This document shows positions 1 through 9,154 of a DNA stretch of 64,000 nt, in pieces (positions within the stretch are counted from its first letter, which is position 1; the number at the start of each line of letters is the position of its first letter). The stretch is from Pseudomonadota bacterium. Lineage in GTDB: Bacteria > Pseudomonadota > Gammaproteobacteria > Xanthomonadales > SZUA-38. The stretch lies in NCBI GenBank assembly GCA_039033415.1, contig JBCCCR010000014.1:62001-126000 (forward strand), written 5' to 3'. Position numbers and translations under genes: made by a program. The notes under the pieces are model-generated. The model searched no databases. It saw only the letters and a program-made list of their open reading frames with translations, and was not told where the DNA came from.

Positions 1-629
1 TCGCGCTCGGAGTTTTCCGCGGCGATGTTGCCGACGTTGAGCTCGACGAAAGGCGCCTGTGCTCGACTGCTGATCGTGTGCAGGTACCGCGCCACGGTGG
101 CCTTGCCGACACCGGCCTCCCCGCTGATCAGCACCCAGGTGTCGTGTCGCGCAACGCGTTCGATCTGCTCGCGGAGCCGCTGCATGCCGGCGCTCACCCC
201 CACCGGCTCCACCGACGGCGCCAGGCGCTGCTTTAAACCCTCGTTTTCCCGCTTCAGGCTGCCCGCCTCCAGGGCGCGTTCAACGCTGAGCAGCAGCTTG
301 GGTAGCGAGACTGGCTTTTCGATGAAATCGTAGGCGCCGAGCTTGGTGGCCTCGACGGCCGTCTCCACCGATCCGTGGCCCGACATCATGATCACGGGAA
401 ACGGCAGGGCCCCGCCCTCACCCCATTCCCGCAGCAGCGTGATGCCGTCGGTTTCAGGCATCCAGATATCGAGCAGAGCCAGGTCCGGGCGCGACGCGCG
501 GCGAGCCTCCCGGGCCTGCTCAGCATCCGCTGCGCTCGATACGCGAAATCCCTCGTCGGCGAGAATATCGGTGACCAGCTCCCGAATATCCGGCTCGTCA
601 TCCACTACCAGGATATGTCCCGTGGCCAT
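1..629 (-). CDS. ntrX: NtrX-type sigma-54-dependent response regulator (C-terminus outside window)
   Basis: The gene reads leftward from an ATG at 629 and runs off the left edge, so about 209 N-terminal residues are visible. They form a receiver domain with the acidic pair in VDDEPDI, the phospho-acceptor Asp in LLDIW near residue 53 and the conserved Lys in FIEKPVSLPKL. A linker leads into the start of an AAA+ domain whose P-loop reads GEAGVGKATVAR, a looser match than the usual GESGTGKE of sigma-54 activators. The sigma-54 contact loop (GAFTGA) would lie outside the window. It sits directly downstream of an NtrY-type kinase, the standard arrangement for the NtrYX pair that responds to nitrogen, redox or envelope conditions. 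The assignment rests on domain order and context; the DNA-binding domain cannot be seen. Confidence 0.85.
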   Translation of the reverse strand, partial: MATGHILVVDDEPDIRELVTDILADEGFRVSSAADAEQAREARRASRPDLALLDIWMPETDGITLLREWGEGGALPFPVIMMSGHGSVETAVEATKLGAYDFIEKPVSLPKLLLSVERALEAGSLKRENEGLKQRLAPSVEPVGVSAGMQRLREQIERVARHDTWVLISGEAGVGKATVARYLHTISSRAQAPFVELNVGNIAAENSER

Positions 630-726
630 GTTCAGTGAGTTCCTGTGCGGTTCATCACGTGTCTCTGGCGTCAGCCATGTTGCGGTCGCGGCGCGACCCA
701 TTCCCCTGGGAATTCATTATACGCCG

Positions 727-2940
727 TCAGCCAGCTTCGCTGCGCTCTTTCGGCAGGTCGATGGAGGGCAGCTCGGAGGCTTCTACCGGCAGACGCAGCT
801 CAAACACGGCGCCGCCGGAGCGAGCGTTACGCGCGCTGATATCCCCGCCGTGTTCCTCGGCAATTTTCTTCACGATTGCCAGCCCAATCCCCGTGCCTCG
901 GCTCTTGCTGGTGGCATAAGGCTCGAAGAGCTTGTCCTGGATCTCCGGCGGCAGGCCGGGGCCGTTGTCGCGCAGGCTCAGGCACAGGCTGGCGTGGCCG
1001 CGTTGCCATTCCAGGTGGCTGGCCGCACGCAGCTCCAGCGGACCGCCGCCCCCGGCCTCCTGGGCGTTTTTGATCAGGTTGTGCAGCAGCTGGCGCAGCC
1101 GCAAGCGGTCCGCAAATACCCGCGGCTCGTCGGCCATCCACTGGCACTCCAGCGTCATCTGTCGATCGCCCTGCTGGTAGAACTCCACCATCTCCTCGAC
1201 CAGCTCAGACAGGCGCAGCGGCTCCAGCTGCAGCGTCGGCGCCCGGGCGTAGTCGCTGAACGCGTTGACCATGGTTTTCAGCGCTTCCACCTGGGTCACG
1301 ATGGTGCGAGTCGCCCGGTCGAGCACCGCCGCGTCCTCTTCTGGCATGCGGCTCAAATACTTGTGGCGAAGCCGCTCCGCCGAGAGCTGAATCGGCGTCA
1401 GGGGGTTTTTCACCTCGTGCGCCAGCCGCCGTGCCACCTCACCCCAGGCCGCTTCGCGCTGAGCGCGAACCAGATCGGTCATATCCTCCAAGACCAGCAC
1501 GGTGCCGGCACTGCCGTCGGGCATGGGCAGCCTGGCGCCGCGACAGGTCAGCACCAATTCATGGCCCTCTCCCTCCAGGCTGATCTCCTCACGCCAGCGG
1601 TGGCTGGTTCCGGCGTTGCGCTCCATCAGTTCCGCCAGGGGCGCCAGCCAGCGATGCTCCTGGGCCACGGTGCTCAAGGCCCGCTCACGCAGCGCGGCCT
1701 CGTCCACTTCAAGGATGTCCTGTGCTGCCTGATTGACCGCTCGCACCACGCCACTGCCCGTGAGCGTAATCACGCCGGAGCTCAGGCTGCCGAGGATCGT
1801 CTCCAGGAAATCGCGTCGCGTCTCCGCCTCCAGACGCGAGCGGCTGGCCTCACCGCTGGAGCGCTCGATTTCCTCGGTCATCATGTTGAATGACTGAACC
1901 AGAAACCCCAGCTCGTCGTTGCTGGCCACCGGCAGGCGGCGCTCGTAGTTGCCGCTGGCGATGGATCGGGTCGCCTCGGACAGATTGCTGATCGGCTGCA
2001 CGAGCCGACGTGCGGTGTTGAAGGCCAGCAGCAGGGCCAGCAGCACGCTCAACGTCAGCACCATCGAAAGAATCAGCACAAACGCCTGCTTGAGGGCATT
2101 GCGCTGGTATCTGAGCGACTCGTAGCGCAGAAACTGCGCCTCCACGTTGCTGGCCTGCTCGTCGAAACCCTGCGGCACCGAATAAATGCCCTGCAGCACC
2201 CGTTCCGGCCCGAGTCCCCGGTCGGGAATCGTCTGGAGCACCCGCACCTGCAGCACTTCCCCCTCGGTCAGATTGGGCTCATAGTCAACGAAGCTTCCTC
2301 GCTGGCGCGCCTGCATTAGCTGAAGGTCGCTCGGGACATCGGCGGTGAACCGGTCCAGATCGCGGCTGCTCGTGCGGATGACCTGGCCGCCTTCGCCGAG
2401 GACCGTCATCTCCAGCGCGTCTCCCTCGGCCACCAGGTCGCGCAGCTCCGAGGCCAGGTCGTCCGTGGACAGATCCGCCAGGCGCTGCGCCAAACGTTCC
2501 GTGAGGTTGCTCTTCTCAACCTTTTGCAGCTCCAGAAAACGGCGGCCGATCGCCTGCGCGTCCTCGAGCGCGGTCGCCACGTCCACATCGAACCAGCGGT
2601 CGATACTGCGATTGAGAAAATCGACGGAGAACCAGTAAACGATCAGCGCCGGCGGCACCGCCAGCGCCACAAACATCAAAACCATGCGCTGGGTCAGGCG
2701 GGCCCCGGGCTGCCCGGCCCGGCGCCGGCGAATCAGGCTGACCAGCCGCCAGATCACCGCGGCGGCCAGCACCACCAGCGCGGCACCGGCGAGCAGAAAG
2801 ACCCACTCATAATATTGATTCCAGCCCTCCAGCCCGCGCGTAGCGTCCCCGGCCAGGTAGAGCGCCACAAACAGCAGCGCCAGCACGGACGCCATCGGCA
2901 GCGTCCGCTGGAAGAATCGCGCGACCGGTCGCCGCTTCAA
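727..2940 (-). CDS. ntrY: NtrY-type membrane sensor histidine kinase
   Basis: This is a sensor kinase of about 737 residues. It has two N-terminal membrane helices, a third helix near residue 90, an extracytoplasmic region, and a further helix around residue 290 leading into HAMP (FNTARRLVQPISNL). A PAS segment follows, then the dimerisation/phosphoacceptor box (RLAHEVKNPLTPIQ, His near residue 510) and an ATPase domain with the N box (NLIKNAQEA), G1 (DNGPGLP) and G2 (GTGIGLAIVKKI). I place the start at TTG 2940, which overlaps the TGA of the DUF4390 gene as TTGA and suggests translational coupling. An in-frame ATG at 2985 would add 15 residues that look unlike a membrane N-terminus. It is followed after about 100 bases by the ntrX-like gene. 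The signal sensed is not evident from sequence. Confidence 0.87.
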   Translation of the reverse strand: MKRRPVARFFQRTLPMASVLALLFVALYLAGDATRGLEGWNQYYEWVFLLAGAALVVLAAAVIWRLVSLIRRRRAGQPGARLTQRMVLMFVALAVPPALIVYWFSVDFLNRSIDRWFDVDVATALEDAQAIGRRFLELQKVEKSNLTERLAQRLADLSTDDLASELRDLVAEGDALEMTVLGEGGQVIRTSSRDLDRFTADVPSDLQLMQARQRGSFVDYEPNLTEGEVLQVRVLQTIPDRGLGPERVLQGIYSVPQGFDEQASNVEAQFLRYESLRYQRNALKQAFVLILSMVLTLSVLLALLLAFNTARRLVQPISNLSEATRSIASGNYERRLPVASNDELGFLVQSFNMMTEEIERSSGEASRSRLEAETRRDFLETILGSLSSGVITLTGSGVVRAVNQAAQDILEVDEAALRERALSTVAQEHRWLAPLAELMERNAGTSHRWREEISLEGEGHELVLTCRGARLPMPDGSAGTVLVLEDMTDLVRAQREAAWGEVARRLAHEVKNPLTPIQLSAERLRHKYLSRMPEEDAAVLDRATRTIVTQVEALKTMVNAFSDYARAPTLQLEPLRLSELVEEMVEFYQQGDRQMTLECQWMADEPRVFADRLRLRQLLHNLIKNAQEAGGGGPLELRAASHLEWQRGHASLCLSLRDNGPGLPPEIQDKLFEPYATSKSRGTGIGLAIVKKIAEEHGGDISARNARSGGAVFELRLPVEASELPSIDLPKERSEAG

Positions 2941-3503
2941 GACGTCACCCCGGTCAGGCGAACCCAGCCCGTGTCCATCCGCCACTGGTCGGACAGGTAG
3001 GACGACAGGCGCAGCGCCGGCGGCAGCCGGGAAATGACCAGCCTAGCTCGCACCTGGAAGTAGGCGCCCTCCGCGTCCGTCGGCACGGCTTCGAGTGGGA
3101 CCTGATCGAGCGCCGCCAGCAGCGCCGGCAGGTCGCGAAAGCTGGTTGCCTCACCGCTGACCGGCTCGAGCAGGGTGAAATATTGCGACAGCGACCGGTA
3201 GCTGATCTGGCGTTCTCCGCTGCGGGACCAAAGCAGGCTGTCCCAAAGCACCGGCCGGTTCTGCCGCTGCTCGAGGCGCCACTGGAAGGTGACCGAGACA
3301 CCGTGGCGCAGGGCGTCAAGCACCTCGGGTGAGAGCTGATGGCTGAGGGTCAGTTGCGCGTTAGCGGCCACAGGACTGAAAGCGAGCACCTCGATCGACG
3401 GGCGAGACTCCGCCGGCGCCAGCTTGCAGCCGGCGAGCAGCAGGCACAGGCCAACCGCGGCAGCCCGCTCAGCGTTTTTCCAGCAGCGAGTAAAAAAACC
3501 CAT
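2937..3503 (-). CDS. DUF4390 family predicted lipoprotein
   Basis: A 188-residue exported protein. From the ATG at 3503 it begins MGFFTRCWKNAERAAAVGL and has a hydrophobic stretch ending LLLAGC, which reads as a lipobox with Cys near residue 26. The body (for example SHQLSPEVLDALRHGVSVTFQW) matches the DUF4390 family, which in proteobacteria is usually found between rsmB and ntrY exactly as here. It overlaps the end of rsmB by 35 bases and the ntrY start by 4 bases, so the three are probably co-translated. An upstream in-frame ATG at 3605 lies deep inside rsmB and would bury the signal peptide. The function is unknown. Constant linkage to NtrY suggests an accessory envelope role, but that is inference. 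Confidence 0.85.
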   Translation of the reverse strand: MGFFTRCWKNAERAAAVGLCLLLAGCKLAPAESRPSIEVLAFSPVAANAQLTLSHQLSPEVLDALRHGVSVTFQWRLEQRQNRPVLWDSLLWSRSGERQISYRSLSQYFTLLEPVSGEATSFRDLPALLAALDQVPLEAVPTDAEGAYFQVRARLVISRLPPALRLSSYLSDQWRMDTGWVRLTGVTS

Positions 3504-4803
3504 CCGTTCCGTCCTGCCCCGGCAGAAGCTGTCGGCCCCAGCCGGTATCCACGCCCCACGACCCCGACAGGGACAGGACCCTGGCGTCAGCCGTGGCGGC
3601 CACAAACGACTCTATTGTCAGGTGATTTTCTGCCGGTAGCAAAGAACAGGTGGCGTAAAGCAGCTGCCCGCCGCTCGCCAGACGCTCCCACAGGCGCGCC
3701 AGCAGGCGTCGCTGCTGACGCGTCAAGTCATCGATATCGCTCTCGCGACGCAGCCACTTGATGTCCGGATGGCGGCGGATGACGCCGGTTGCCGAGCAGG
3801 GTGCATCCAGGAGGATTCGATCAAATTGTGCCGCCGGCAGCTCACCGGCGTCCCCCGTCAGCACCTCCGCACTCAGCCCAAGGCGGGCAAGATTCTCGGC
3901 AATCCTTGGCACTCGCAGCGGGTCAGAATCCACCGCGGTCAGCGCCAGCTCGGGCTGGAGCTCCAGCAGGTGCGCCGTCTTGCCGCCCGGCGCCGCGCAC
4001 GCGTCCAGGACGCTCATGCCTGGCCCTGCGCCCAGCAGCGGTGCCGCCAGCTGCGCGGCCGGATCCTGCACACTGACCAGACCCGAATCGAAGCCGGGCA
4101 GCTCCGCGACCGGCCGCGCCTTCTGCAGTTCGATCGCACTGGGCGCCAGCGGCAAAGCGCGGGCCTCGATACCATCCTGCTCGAGGCTGGCCAGATAGTC
4201 GTCCCGGCTGACGCGCGACAGGTTTACCCGCAGGCACATTGGCGCCTGTTCGTTGTTGGCTCTAAGAATCGGCTCGAGCTGGGCGGGCCACGCTTCCTCG
4301 ATCGCCGACACCAGCCAACGCGGGTGGCTGAAACGCACCGCGGGCTCAAGGTCGCTGGCGGCCAATGCGGCCGCACTCTGCCCAGACCTCAGGTAGCTGC
4401 GAAGGACCGCGTTGACCAGCCCCCGAGCCCACTTTTTGCCCAGGCGCGCTGTGGCGCTGACCGCCTGGTCCAGCACCGCATGCTGGGGAGTGGAAAACCC
4501 GTTCAGCTCGGCCAGGCCAACCAGCAGCAGGCAGCGCAGATCCTCATCGCGCGCCCGCAGGGGCTTCTCGAGAAACCGATCGAGCAGGGTCTCAAGTATG
4601 GTCAGGTGCCGAAGTACCGCGTAGACCAAAGCCTGTCGCAGCGGATCAGCCGCTGCCTGGTCACCGCTCAGAGAACGGCCGGCGAGCACCCGCTGGAGCT
4701 GTCTCGCAGCGTCTGCACGACTGTCCTGCCCGCGCCGCGCCGGGCGCTTCCTAGCGCCCGAGCTGTGGGATTTTGCTGGTTTCGTGGCGGGACGCTCAGC
4801 CAA
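3469..4803 (-). CDS. rsmB: 16S rRNA (cytosine967-C5)-methyltransferase
   Basis: RsmB methylates C967 of 16S rRNA using S-adenosylmethionine. The 444 residues comprise an N-terminal NusB-like RNA-binding domain (roughly 25-165) and a C-terminal Rossmann methyltransferase. Motif I is DACAAPGGKTAHLLEL, motif IV DAPCSATG contains the Cys that releases product, and motif VI LLYATCSLLPAEN holds the nucleophilic Cys. The first 25 residues are Lys/Arg-rich. The start at ATG 4803 overlaps the end of fmt by 8 bases, the conserved fmt-rsmB arrangement. All catalytic residues are present and the length is normal for the family. Confidence 0.96.
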   Translation of the reverse strand: MAERPATKPAKSHSSGARKRPARRGQDSRADAARQLQRVLAGRSLSGDQAAADPLRQALVYAVLRHLTILETLLDRFLEKPLRARDEDLRCLLLVGLAELNGFSTPQHAVLDQAVSATARLGKKWARGLVNAVLRSYLRSGQSAAALAASDLEPAVRFSHPRWLVSAIEEAWPAQLEPILRANNEQAPMCLRVNLSRVSRDDYLASLEQDGIEARALPLAPSAIELQKARPVAELPGFDSGLVSVQDPAAQLAAPLLGAGPGMSVLDACAAPGGKTAHLLELQPELALTAVDSDPLRVPRIAENLARLGLSAEVLTGDAGELPAAQFDRILLDAPCSATGVIRRHPDIKWLRRESDIDDLTRQQRRLLARLWERLASGGQLLYATCSLLPAENHLTIESFVAATADARVLSLSGSWGVDTGWGRQLLPGQDGTDGFFYSLLEKR

Positions 4804-5770
4804 TCAGCTCACCGTCAGGGCCAGGCGTCTCAGGCGTTTCCGCCAACGCTAGCCGCGTTCCGGCTGGCAGCGGAAAGGCATTGAGAAAATCGGCCGCCGG
4901 CAGGGGGCGACCGCCGGATCGCTGAATGGTGGTAATCCGCAGGCCGCCTCGACCGGTGGCCACCACAATGCCGGCGGTATCTGCCTCGACGATCGACCCG
5001 GGGTCACCCTCGAGCTCGGGCACCAGTTCGGCATCCCAGACCCGCAGCCATTGCTCACCAAAGCGAAAACGTGCCACCGGCCAGGGGTTGAAGGCTCGGA
5101 TCTGCCGCAGCAGCACAGCTGCCGGCTGCTGCCAGTTAAGACTGGCCTCATCCTTTTCCAGCTTGGCTGCATAGGTCGCCTGACTGTCATCCTGGGGTTC
5201 GGGCGCCAAGTCATCTCTTCTGGCCAGCGTTTCGATCAGCAGCTCAGCCCCCAGCTGCGCCAGCCGGTTATGCACGCTGCCTCCGGTGTCGCTCTCAGCA
5301 ATCGGCGTGGCGGCCCGCGACAGCACGTCCCCGGTGTCCAGCCCCGCCGCCATCTGCATGATGCAGACCCCGGTCTGCTCATCGCCGGCGAGCACCGCGC
5401 GGGCGATCGGGGCCGCGCCGCGCCAGCGCGGCAGCAGCGAGGCATGAATGTTCCAGCAGCCGAGCCTCGGCACCGCTAGGATCGATCGGGGAAGTATCAG
5501 GCCGTAGGCGGCCACGACCATCAGGTCAGGCGCCAGCTCGGCAAGCGCCTCGGCGGCCTCCTCACCGCGCAGCGTAGCCGGCTGTCGAATTTCGACGGAA
5601 GGCGCATGGTCTGTGGTCCAGGCCTTGATCGGCCCAGGTTTCAGGCGCCGCCCGCGGCCAGCCGGCCGATCGGGCTGGGTGTACACCGCCACCACGTCGT
5701 GCTCGCTGGCGACCAGAGCCTCAAGGGCGGGCAGCGCAAAATCCGGCGTGCCGGCAAAGACAATTTTCAT
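4796..5770 (-). CDS. fmt: Methionyl-tRNA formyltransferase
   Basis: This 324-residue enzyme transfers a formyl group from 10-formyl-tetrahydrofolate to initiator Met-tRNA. The N-terminus MKIVFAGTPDFALPALEAL is the standard family start. The catalytic region is clear: WNIHASLLPRWRGAAPI contains the catalytic Asn and His and the SLLPRWRG loop, and AAGLDTGDVL holds the catalytic Asp. The C-terminal OB-like domain (RIRAFNPWPVARF onward) is complete. It lies 48 bases downstream of def, its usual functional partner, since deformylase removes the formyl group later. Length and motifs are typical. Confidence 0.97.
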   Translation of the reverse strand: MKIVFAGTPDFALPALEALVASEHDVVAVYTQPDRPAGRGRRLKPGPIKAWTTDHAPSVEIRQPATLRGEEAAEALAELAPDLMVVAAYGLILPRSILAVPRLGCWNIHASLLPRWRGAAPIARAVLAGDEQTGVCIMQMAAGLDTGDVLSRAATPIAESDTGGSVHNRLAQLGAELLIETLARRDDLAPEPQDDSQATYAAKLEKDEASLNWQQPAAVLLRQIRAFNPWPVARFRFGEQWLRVWDAELVPELEGDPGSIVEADTAGIVVATGRGGLRITTIQRSGGRPLPAADFLNAFPLPAGTRLALAETPETPGPDGELIG

Positions 5771-5818
5771 TGTGATGTTTGAAACGTGTTGGGCCCGGCT
5801 AGCGGCTGGGAGCTAGTG

Positions 5819-6328
5819 TTATGCAGAGGCTTCTGCGCGCCGCGCCTTTTCCAATTTTTTGCGCACGCGCTGCTGCTTCAGCGGCGAGAGGTAATCCACA
5901 AAAACCTTGCCGTCCAGGTGATCGATCTCGTGCTGGATACAGACAGCCAGCAGACCATCTGCAGTCAGCTCACGGCTTTCACCATTGCGGTCCAGCGCGG
6001 CCACGCGGATCCAGTCGGCGCGATCGACCTTGGCATAGATGCCCGGAACCGACAGACAGCCCTCCTCGTAGACCTGGTTGCCGCGTCGCTCCAGGATCTC
6101 CGGGTTGATCAGCACGTGGGGCTGATCGCGATCGTCCGACACGTCGACCACCAGCAACCGCTGGTGAACATTGACCTGGGTCGCCGCCAGCCCGATGCCT
6201 GGGGCGTCGTACATGGTCTCGAGCATGTCGTCGGCGAGCTGGACAATTTCCCTATCCACCTCGTCGATCGGCTTTGCCTTGGTGCGCAGACGGGGGTCCG
6301 GGAACTCAATAATGTTAAGTAAAGCCAT
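5819..6328 (-). CDS. def: Peptide deformylase
   Basis: This metallo-enzyme of 169 residues removes the N-formyl group from nascent proteins. All three signature motifs are present: GIGLAATQV (motif 1), EEGCLSVPG with the metal-binding Cys (motif 2), and [10 protein letters not shown] with two metal-binding His and the catalytic Glu (motif 3). The basic C-terminal tail is ordinary. It is the first gene of the leftward operon and is divergent from the LysM protein. The 170-base gap between them carries a promoter-like -10 box and a perfect palindrome. Confidence 0.97.
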   Translation of the reverse strand: MALLNIIEFPDPRLRTKAKPIDEVDREIVQLADDMLETMYDAPGIGLAATQVNVHQRLLVVDVSDDRDQPHVLINPEILERRGNQVYEEGCLSVPGIYAKVDRADWIRVAALDRNGESRELTADGLLAVCIQHEIDHLDGKVFVDYLSPLKQQRVRKKLEKARRAEASA

Positions 6329-6360
6329 GAAATGGACGAAAGTTTGAACTGAATCTCATA

Positions 6361-6390
6361 TTTGTGCGCACAAACAGTATTTAAAGTATA
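6361..6390 (-). promoter_or_regulatory. Putative def-operon -10 box with adjacent 14-bp perfect palindrome
   Basis: Read on the minus strand, TATACT at 6390-6385 is a good -10 match. Just downstream, where the transcript would begin, lies the perfect palindrome TTTGTGCGCACAAA (6361-6374), about 33 bases before the def start codon. I cannot see a convincing -35 box. The palindrome could be an operator or chance; no known regulator is assigned. Confidence 0.35.
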
Positions 6391-6498
6391 GGCGCAGGGC
6401 AAGGGGATCCATTGTGAATGGCCGCGGCCCTGCCGATTTTCGGATGTTTTCCGCTCACGAAAATTCGGATACACTAACTTCTTTGGGGAATCAAGACA

Positions 6499-7701
6499 TT
6501 GGCCGCGATGTTTAAACCATTACTTGCGATATTTGTCGGTTCGCTCCTGTGCGCCAGCGCTGCTGCCCAGGTGGAACTGCGGGATGATCATCCGGACCGC
6601 TACGTGGTGGTCAAGGGTGACACGCTGTGGGACATCTCGGACCGGTTTCTGAAAAAGCCCTGGCTGTGGCCGGAAATCTGGCAGGTGAATCCCCAGATCG
6701 AAAACCCGCACCTCATCTACCCAGGTGACGAAATCAACCTGGTGTATATCGACGGCGAGCCGCGCCTGTCGCTGCGCCGGGGCCGGAAGCTGTCACCCTA
6801 CCCGCGTCGAACCTCGTTGGCTGAGGCGGTGCAGCCCATCAATCTGAACGACATTCGGCATTACCTCGACAAGCGGACCATCCTGGATGCAGCCGAGCTT
6901 GAGGGCCTGCCTTATGTGCTCGCCATGGAAGAGTCTTACCTGGCCGGATCAGAAGGCATCAACCTCTACGCGCGGGGCCTTGAGGAAGCCGCCCCCGGCG
7001 AGAGCTATGCGATCGTGCGCCCGACGGTGGAGTTTCGCGAGGTTCCAGAGACCTGGCCGTACGACCAGGCGGAGAGCTTCCGCCCCGAAGCCCGCGACTG
7101 GGAGTACCCGGCGGAGCGTTCAATTACCGACTTCGTGTCGCGCTTCTGGACCGAAAAAGTCTGGAGCGGGAAATACAAAAACACCCGGGTGCTCGGCTAT
7201 GAGGTGGTGCAGACCGCCACCGCTGAAGTGCTTGAGTCCGGCGATCCTTCCACGATGCTGATCACCTCGAGCGAACTCGAAGTGCTGCCAGGCGATCTGG
7301 TGATCCCCCTGTTCACCGCCAACTACGACCTGGAATACTACCCGCATGCGCCGGAGCAGCTCCCAGACAATACGCAGGTAATCGCGCTGAGCAATGCGTT
7401 GTTTGGCGTCGGCCCCAATCAGGTTGTGGCAATCAACAAAGGCTGGGACGACGGTATTGAGCATGGCGACGTGTTCTCGACCCATCGCCCCGGTCAGATG
7501 ATCCGTGACGAAATCCGCTATCCGAAAGATGACGTGAAAACCTTCTTCTCCAAGGAACGGCGAAAGAAAGCCAATGTCCAGCTGCCGGACGAATACACGT
7601 CACACATCATGATCTTTAAAACACACGAGCGGGTCAGCTACGGCCTGGTGATGCGCGGCAAGAAGGCGGTCCGCATTCTCGATAAGCTCAAGATGCCCTG
7701 A
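6499..7701 (+). CDS. Exported LysM-domain protein
   Basis: A 400-residue exported protein with a short signal peptide (KPLLAIFVGSLLCASAAAQ). A single LysM domain follows near residues 33-80 (YVVVKGDTLWDISDRFL, LWPEIWQVNPQIENPHLIYPG). LysM binds N-acetylglucosamine in peptidoglycan, so the protein should sit in the periplasm or on the wall. The remaining 300 residues have no motif I recognise, though this size and position, upstream of dprA-smg-topA, is a recurring gammaproteobacterial arrangement. Two starts are possible: TTG 6499, with a purine tract (GGGGAA at 6485-6490) about 8 bases upstream, or ATG 6508. The TTG is better placed relative to that tract. A weak promoter (TTTTCC at 6447, 17-base spacer, TACACT at 6470) may drive it. 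Confidence 0.88.
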   Translation: MAAMFKPLLAIFVGSLLCASAAAQVELRDDHPDRYVVVKGDTLWDISDRFLKKPWLWPEIWQVNPQIENPHLIYPGDEINLVYIDGEPRLSLRRGRKLSPYPRRTSLAEAVQPINLNDIRHYLDKRTILDAAELEGLPYVLAMEESYLAGSEGINLYARGLEEAAPGESYAIVRPTVEFREVPETWPYDQAESFRPEARDWEYPAERSITDFVSRFWTEKVWSGKYKNTRVLGYEVVQTATAEVLESGDPSTMLITSSELEVLPGDLVIPLFTANYDLEYYPHAPEQLPDNTQVIALSNALFGVGPNQVVAINKGWDDGIEHGDVFSTHRPGQMIRDEIRYPKDDVKTFFSKERRKKANVQLPDEYTSHIMIFKTHERVSYGLVMRGKKAVRILDKLKMP

Positions 7702-7705
7702 GCGT

Positions 7706-7760
7706 CGCCCGGGCCGTGGCCCGGGCGAACGCAAGACGGTCGGTCCGGGCGCGAGCCCGG
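7706..7760. other. Two GC-rich hairpins in the LysM-dprA gap
   Basis: The 247-base gap between the LysM gene and dprA begins with a near-perfect palindrome, CGCCCGGGCC-GT-GGCCCGGGCG (7706-7727). A second stem, CCGGGC-GCGA-GCCCGG (7745-7760), has a GNRA tetraloop. Neither is followed by a T-run on either strand, so they may slow or attenuate transcription rather than act as classical terminators. I see nothing recognisable in the rest of the gap (7761-7948). Confidence 0.4.
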
Positions 7761-7948
7761 GTTGATCAACCGCAGCCCCTCCCTGGCCTACAAACTTGCT
7801 GATCGCGGCGTCGGTGTCTGGAACCGGCAGAGCCACTAACTCACCTTAACCCCCCACGCCCACGGGGCCGCCCGCTCCTTCTCCTGATAACATCCGCGCA
7901 AAGGCCGCGCGTTTGTCTGCATGGCTAGAGGTTCGACGGAGCCCCCGT

Positions 7949-9154
7949 TTGGCTGATTCCACCACCACCAACAAAACTGCCGACCGGCGGGCATGGCTCA
8001 GCCTGATCCGCGCGTTTGCGGGCACAACCACTAGCGGCGTTGAGGCGCTGCAGCGGTTTGGCGGCTGCGAGCCGCTGCTGCGTGCCAGCGCGGGTGAGCT
8101 CGCGCAGGCCGGCATTGGCAAGAACACGATCGCGCGTTTGGTAAACCCCGATTCGGCGCTGCTGGACAGCGACCACGGGTGGCTGGACCAGCCTGGCTGC
8201 GATCTGGTGACCTGGCACGACGAGGGTTACCCGCCGCAGCTGCGAGACGTCCCGGATCCGCCGCTGGCTTTGTTCTGTCGGGGAAACCCGCAGCTACTGT
8301 GGTTGCCGCAGCTGGCGATTGTCGGCACCCGGAACCCGAGCTCAGGCGGTCTGCGGCATGCCCAGCGGTTTGCTGCCGCGTTGGCAGCACACGGCCTGGT
8401 CATCACCAGCGGACTGGCGCTCGGCGTCGACGGGGCGGCGCATCGGGCCACGCTGGACGCAGGCGGCCTGACAATTGCGGTGGCCGCGACAGGCCCCGAT
8501 CGAATTTACCCCGCCCGACACGTCGGGCTCGCCACCGACATTGTCCGCAGCGGTTTGATCGTGAGCGAGTTCCCGCCGGGCTGGGAACCGCGGCGGCGTT
8601 CTTTCCCGCAGCGCAATCGCCTGATTTCAGGGCTATCCTTGGCGGTACTGGTCATCGAGGCCAGCGTCCAGTCCGGGAGCCTGATCACCGCCAGGATCGC
8701 GGGCGAGCAGGGTCGGGACGTCTACGCCCTGCCGGGGTCGATCGACAACCCCATGGCGCGCGGCTGTCATCGGCTGATCAAGCAGGGCGCCAGACTGCTG
8801 GAGGACGCTGATGAGCTCATCCGGGATATCGCGCCACGGGCACGAAAAAGTGCGGCGCTGCGGCGGGAACAGCTCGACACGTCGGAGAAAACCCGCGCAG
8901 GGCAAAGCGGTCGCGAGGGTGCTGGCACGGCCATCAGCGGGGCCCTGGGCGCAGACGATTTTTTGTTGGACGATGACTATAAAATGCTGTTCGACGCGGT
9001 GGGATTTGATGAACTTAGTGTAGATTTGCTGGTCGAGAGCACTGGATTGACGGCTGCATCGGTTTCCTCCATGCTCCTGATTTTGGAATTAAGAGGCCTG
9101 GTTCAAATGGGCCCCGGCGGCGGATATTGCCGCACCGGCGAGGGATGGCAATGA
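7949..9154 (+). CDS. dprA: DNA processing protein DprA
   Basis: DprA binds incoming single-stranded DNA during natural transformation and loads RecA. The 401-residue protein has an N-terminal SAM-like region and the Rossmann-like core with its hallmark segments: AIVGTRNPS, GLVITSGLALGVDGAAHR, the ISEFP-type motif SEFPPGW, FPQRNRLISGLS, and ALPGSIDNPMARGCH. A C-terminal winged-helix-like domain (near FDELSVDLLVESTGLTAASVSSM) follows an acidic linker. I prefer TTG 7949, with GGAG at 7938-7941 seven bases upstream, over TTG 7913, which has no comparable site. The stop overlaps the smg ATG as ATGA, implying coupling. DprA alone does not prove competence. Confidence 0.94.
   Translation: MADSTTTNKTADRRAWLSLIRAFAGTTTSGVEALQRFGGCEPLLRASAGELAQAGIGKNTIARLVNPDSALLDSDHGWLDQPGCDLVTWHDEGYPPQLRDVPDPPLALFCRGNPQLLWLPQLAIVGTRNPSSGGLRHAQRFAAALAAHGLVITSGLALGVDGAAHRATLDAGGLTIAVAATGPDRIYPARHVGLATDIVRSGLIVSEFPPGWEPRRRSFPQRNRLISGLSLAVLVIEASVQSGSLITARIAGEQGRDVYALPGSIDNPMARGCHRLIKQGARLLEDADELIRDIAPRARKSAALRREQLDTSEKTRAGQSGREGAGTAISGALGADDFLLDDDYKMLFDAVGFDELSVDLLVESTGLTAASVSSMLLILELRGLVQMGPGGGYCRTGEGWQ

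Noticed and set aside
343-1893. 516-codon open frame on the plus strand
   Set aside because: Antisense to ntrX and ntrY, which have clear domains; long shadow frames are expected in GC-rich DNA.
7706-7760. Rho-independent terminator after the LysM gene
   Set aside because: Stems are strong but there is no T-run on either strand, so it is listed only as hairpins.
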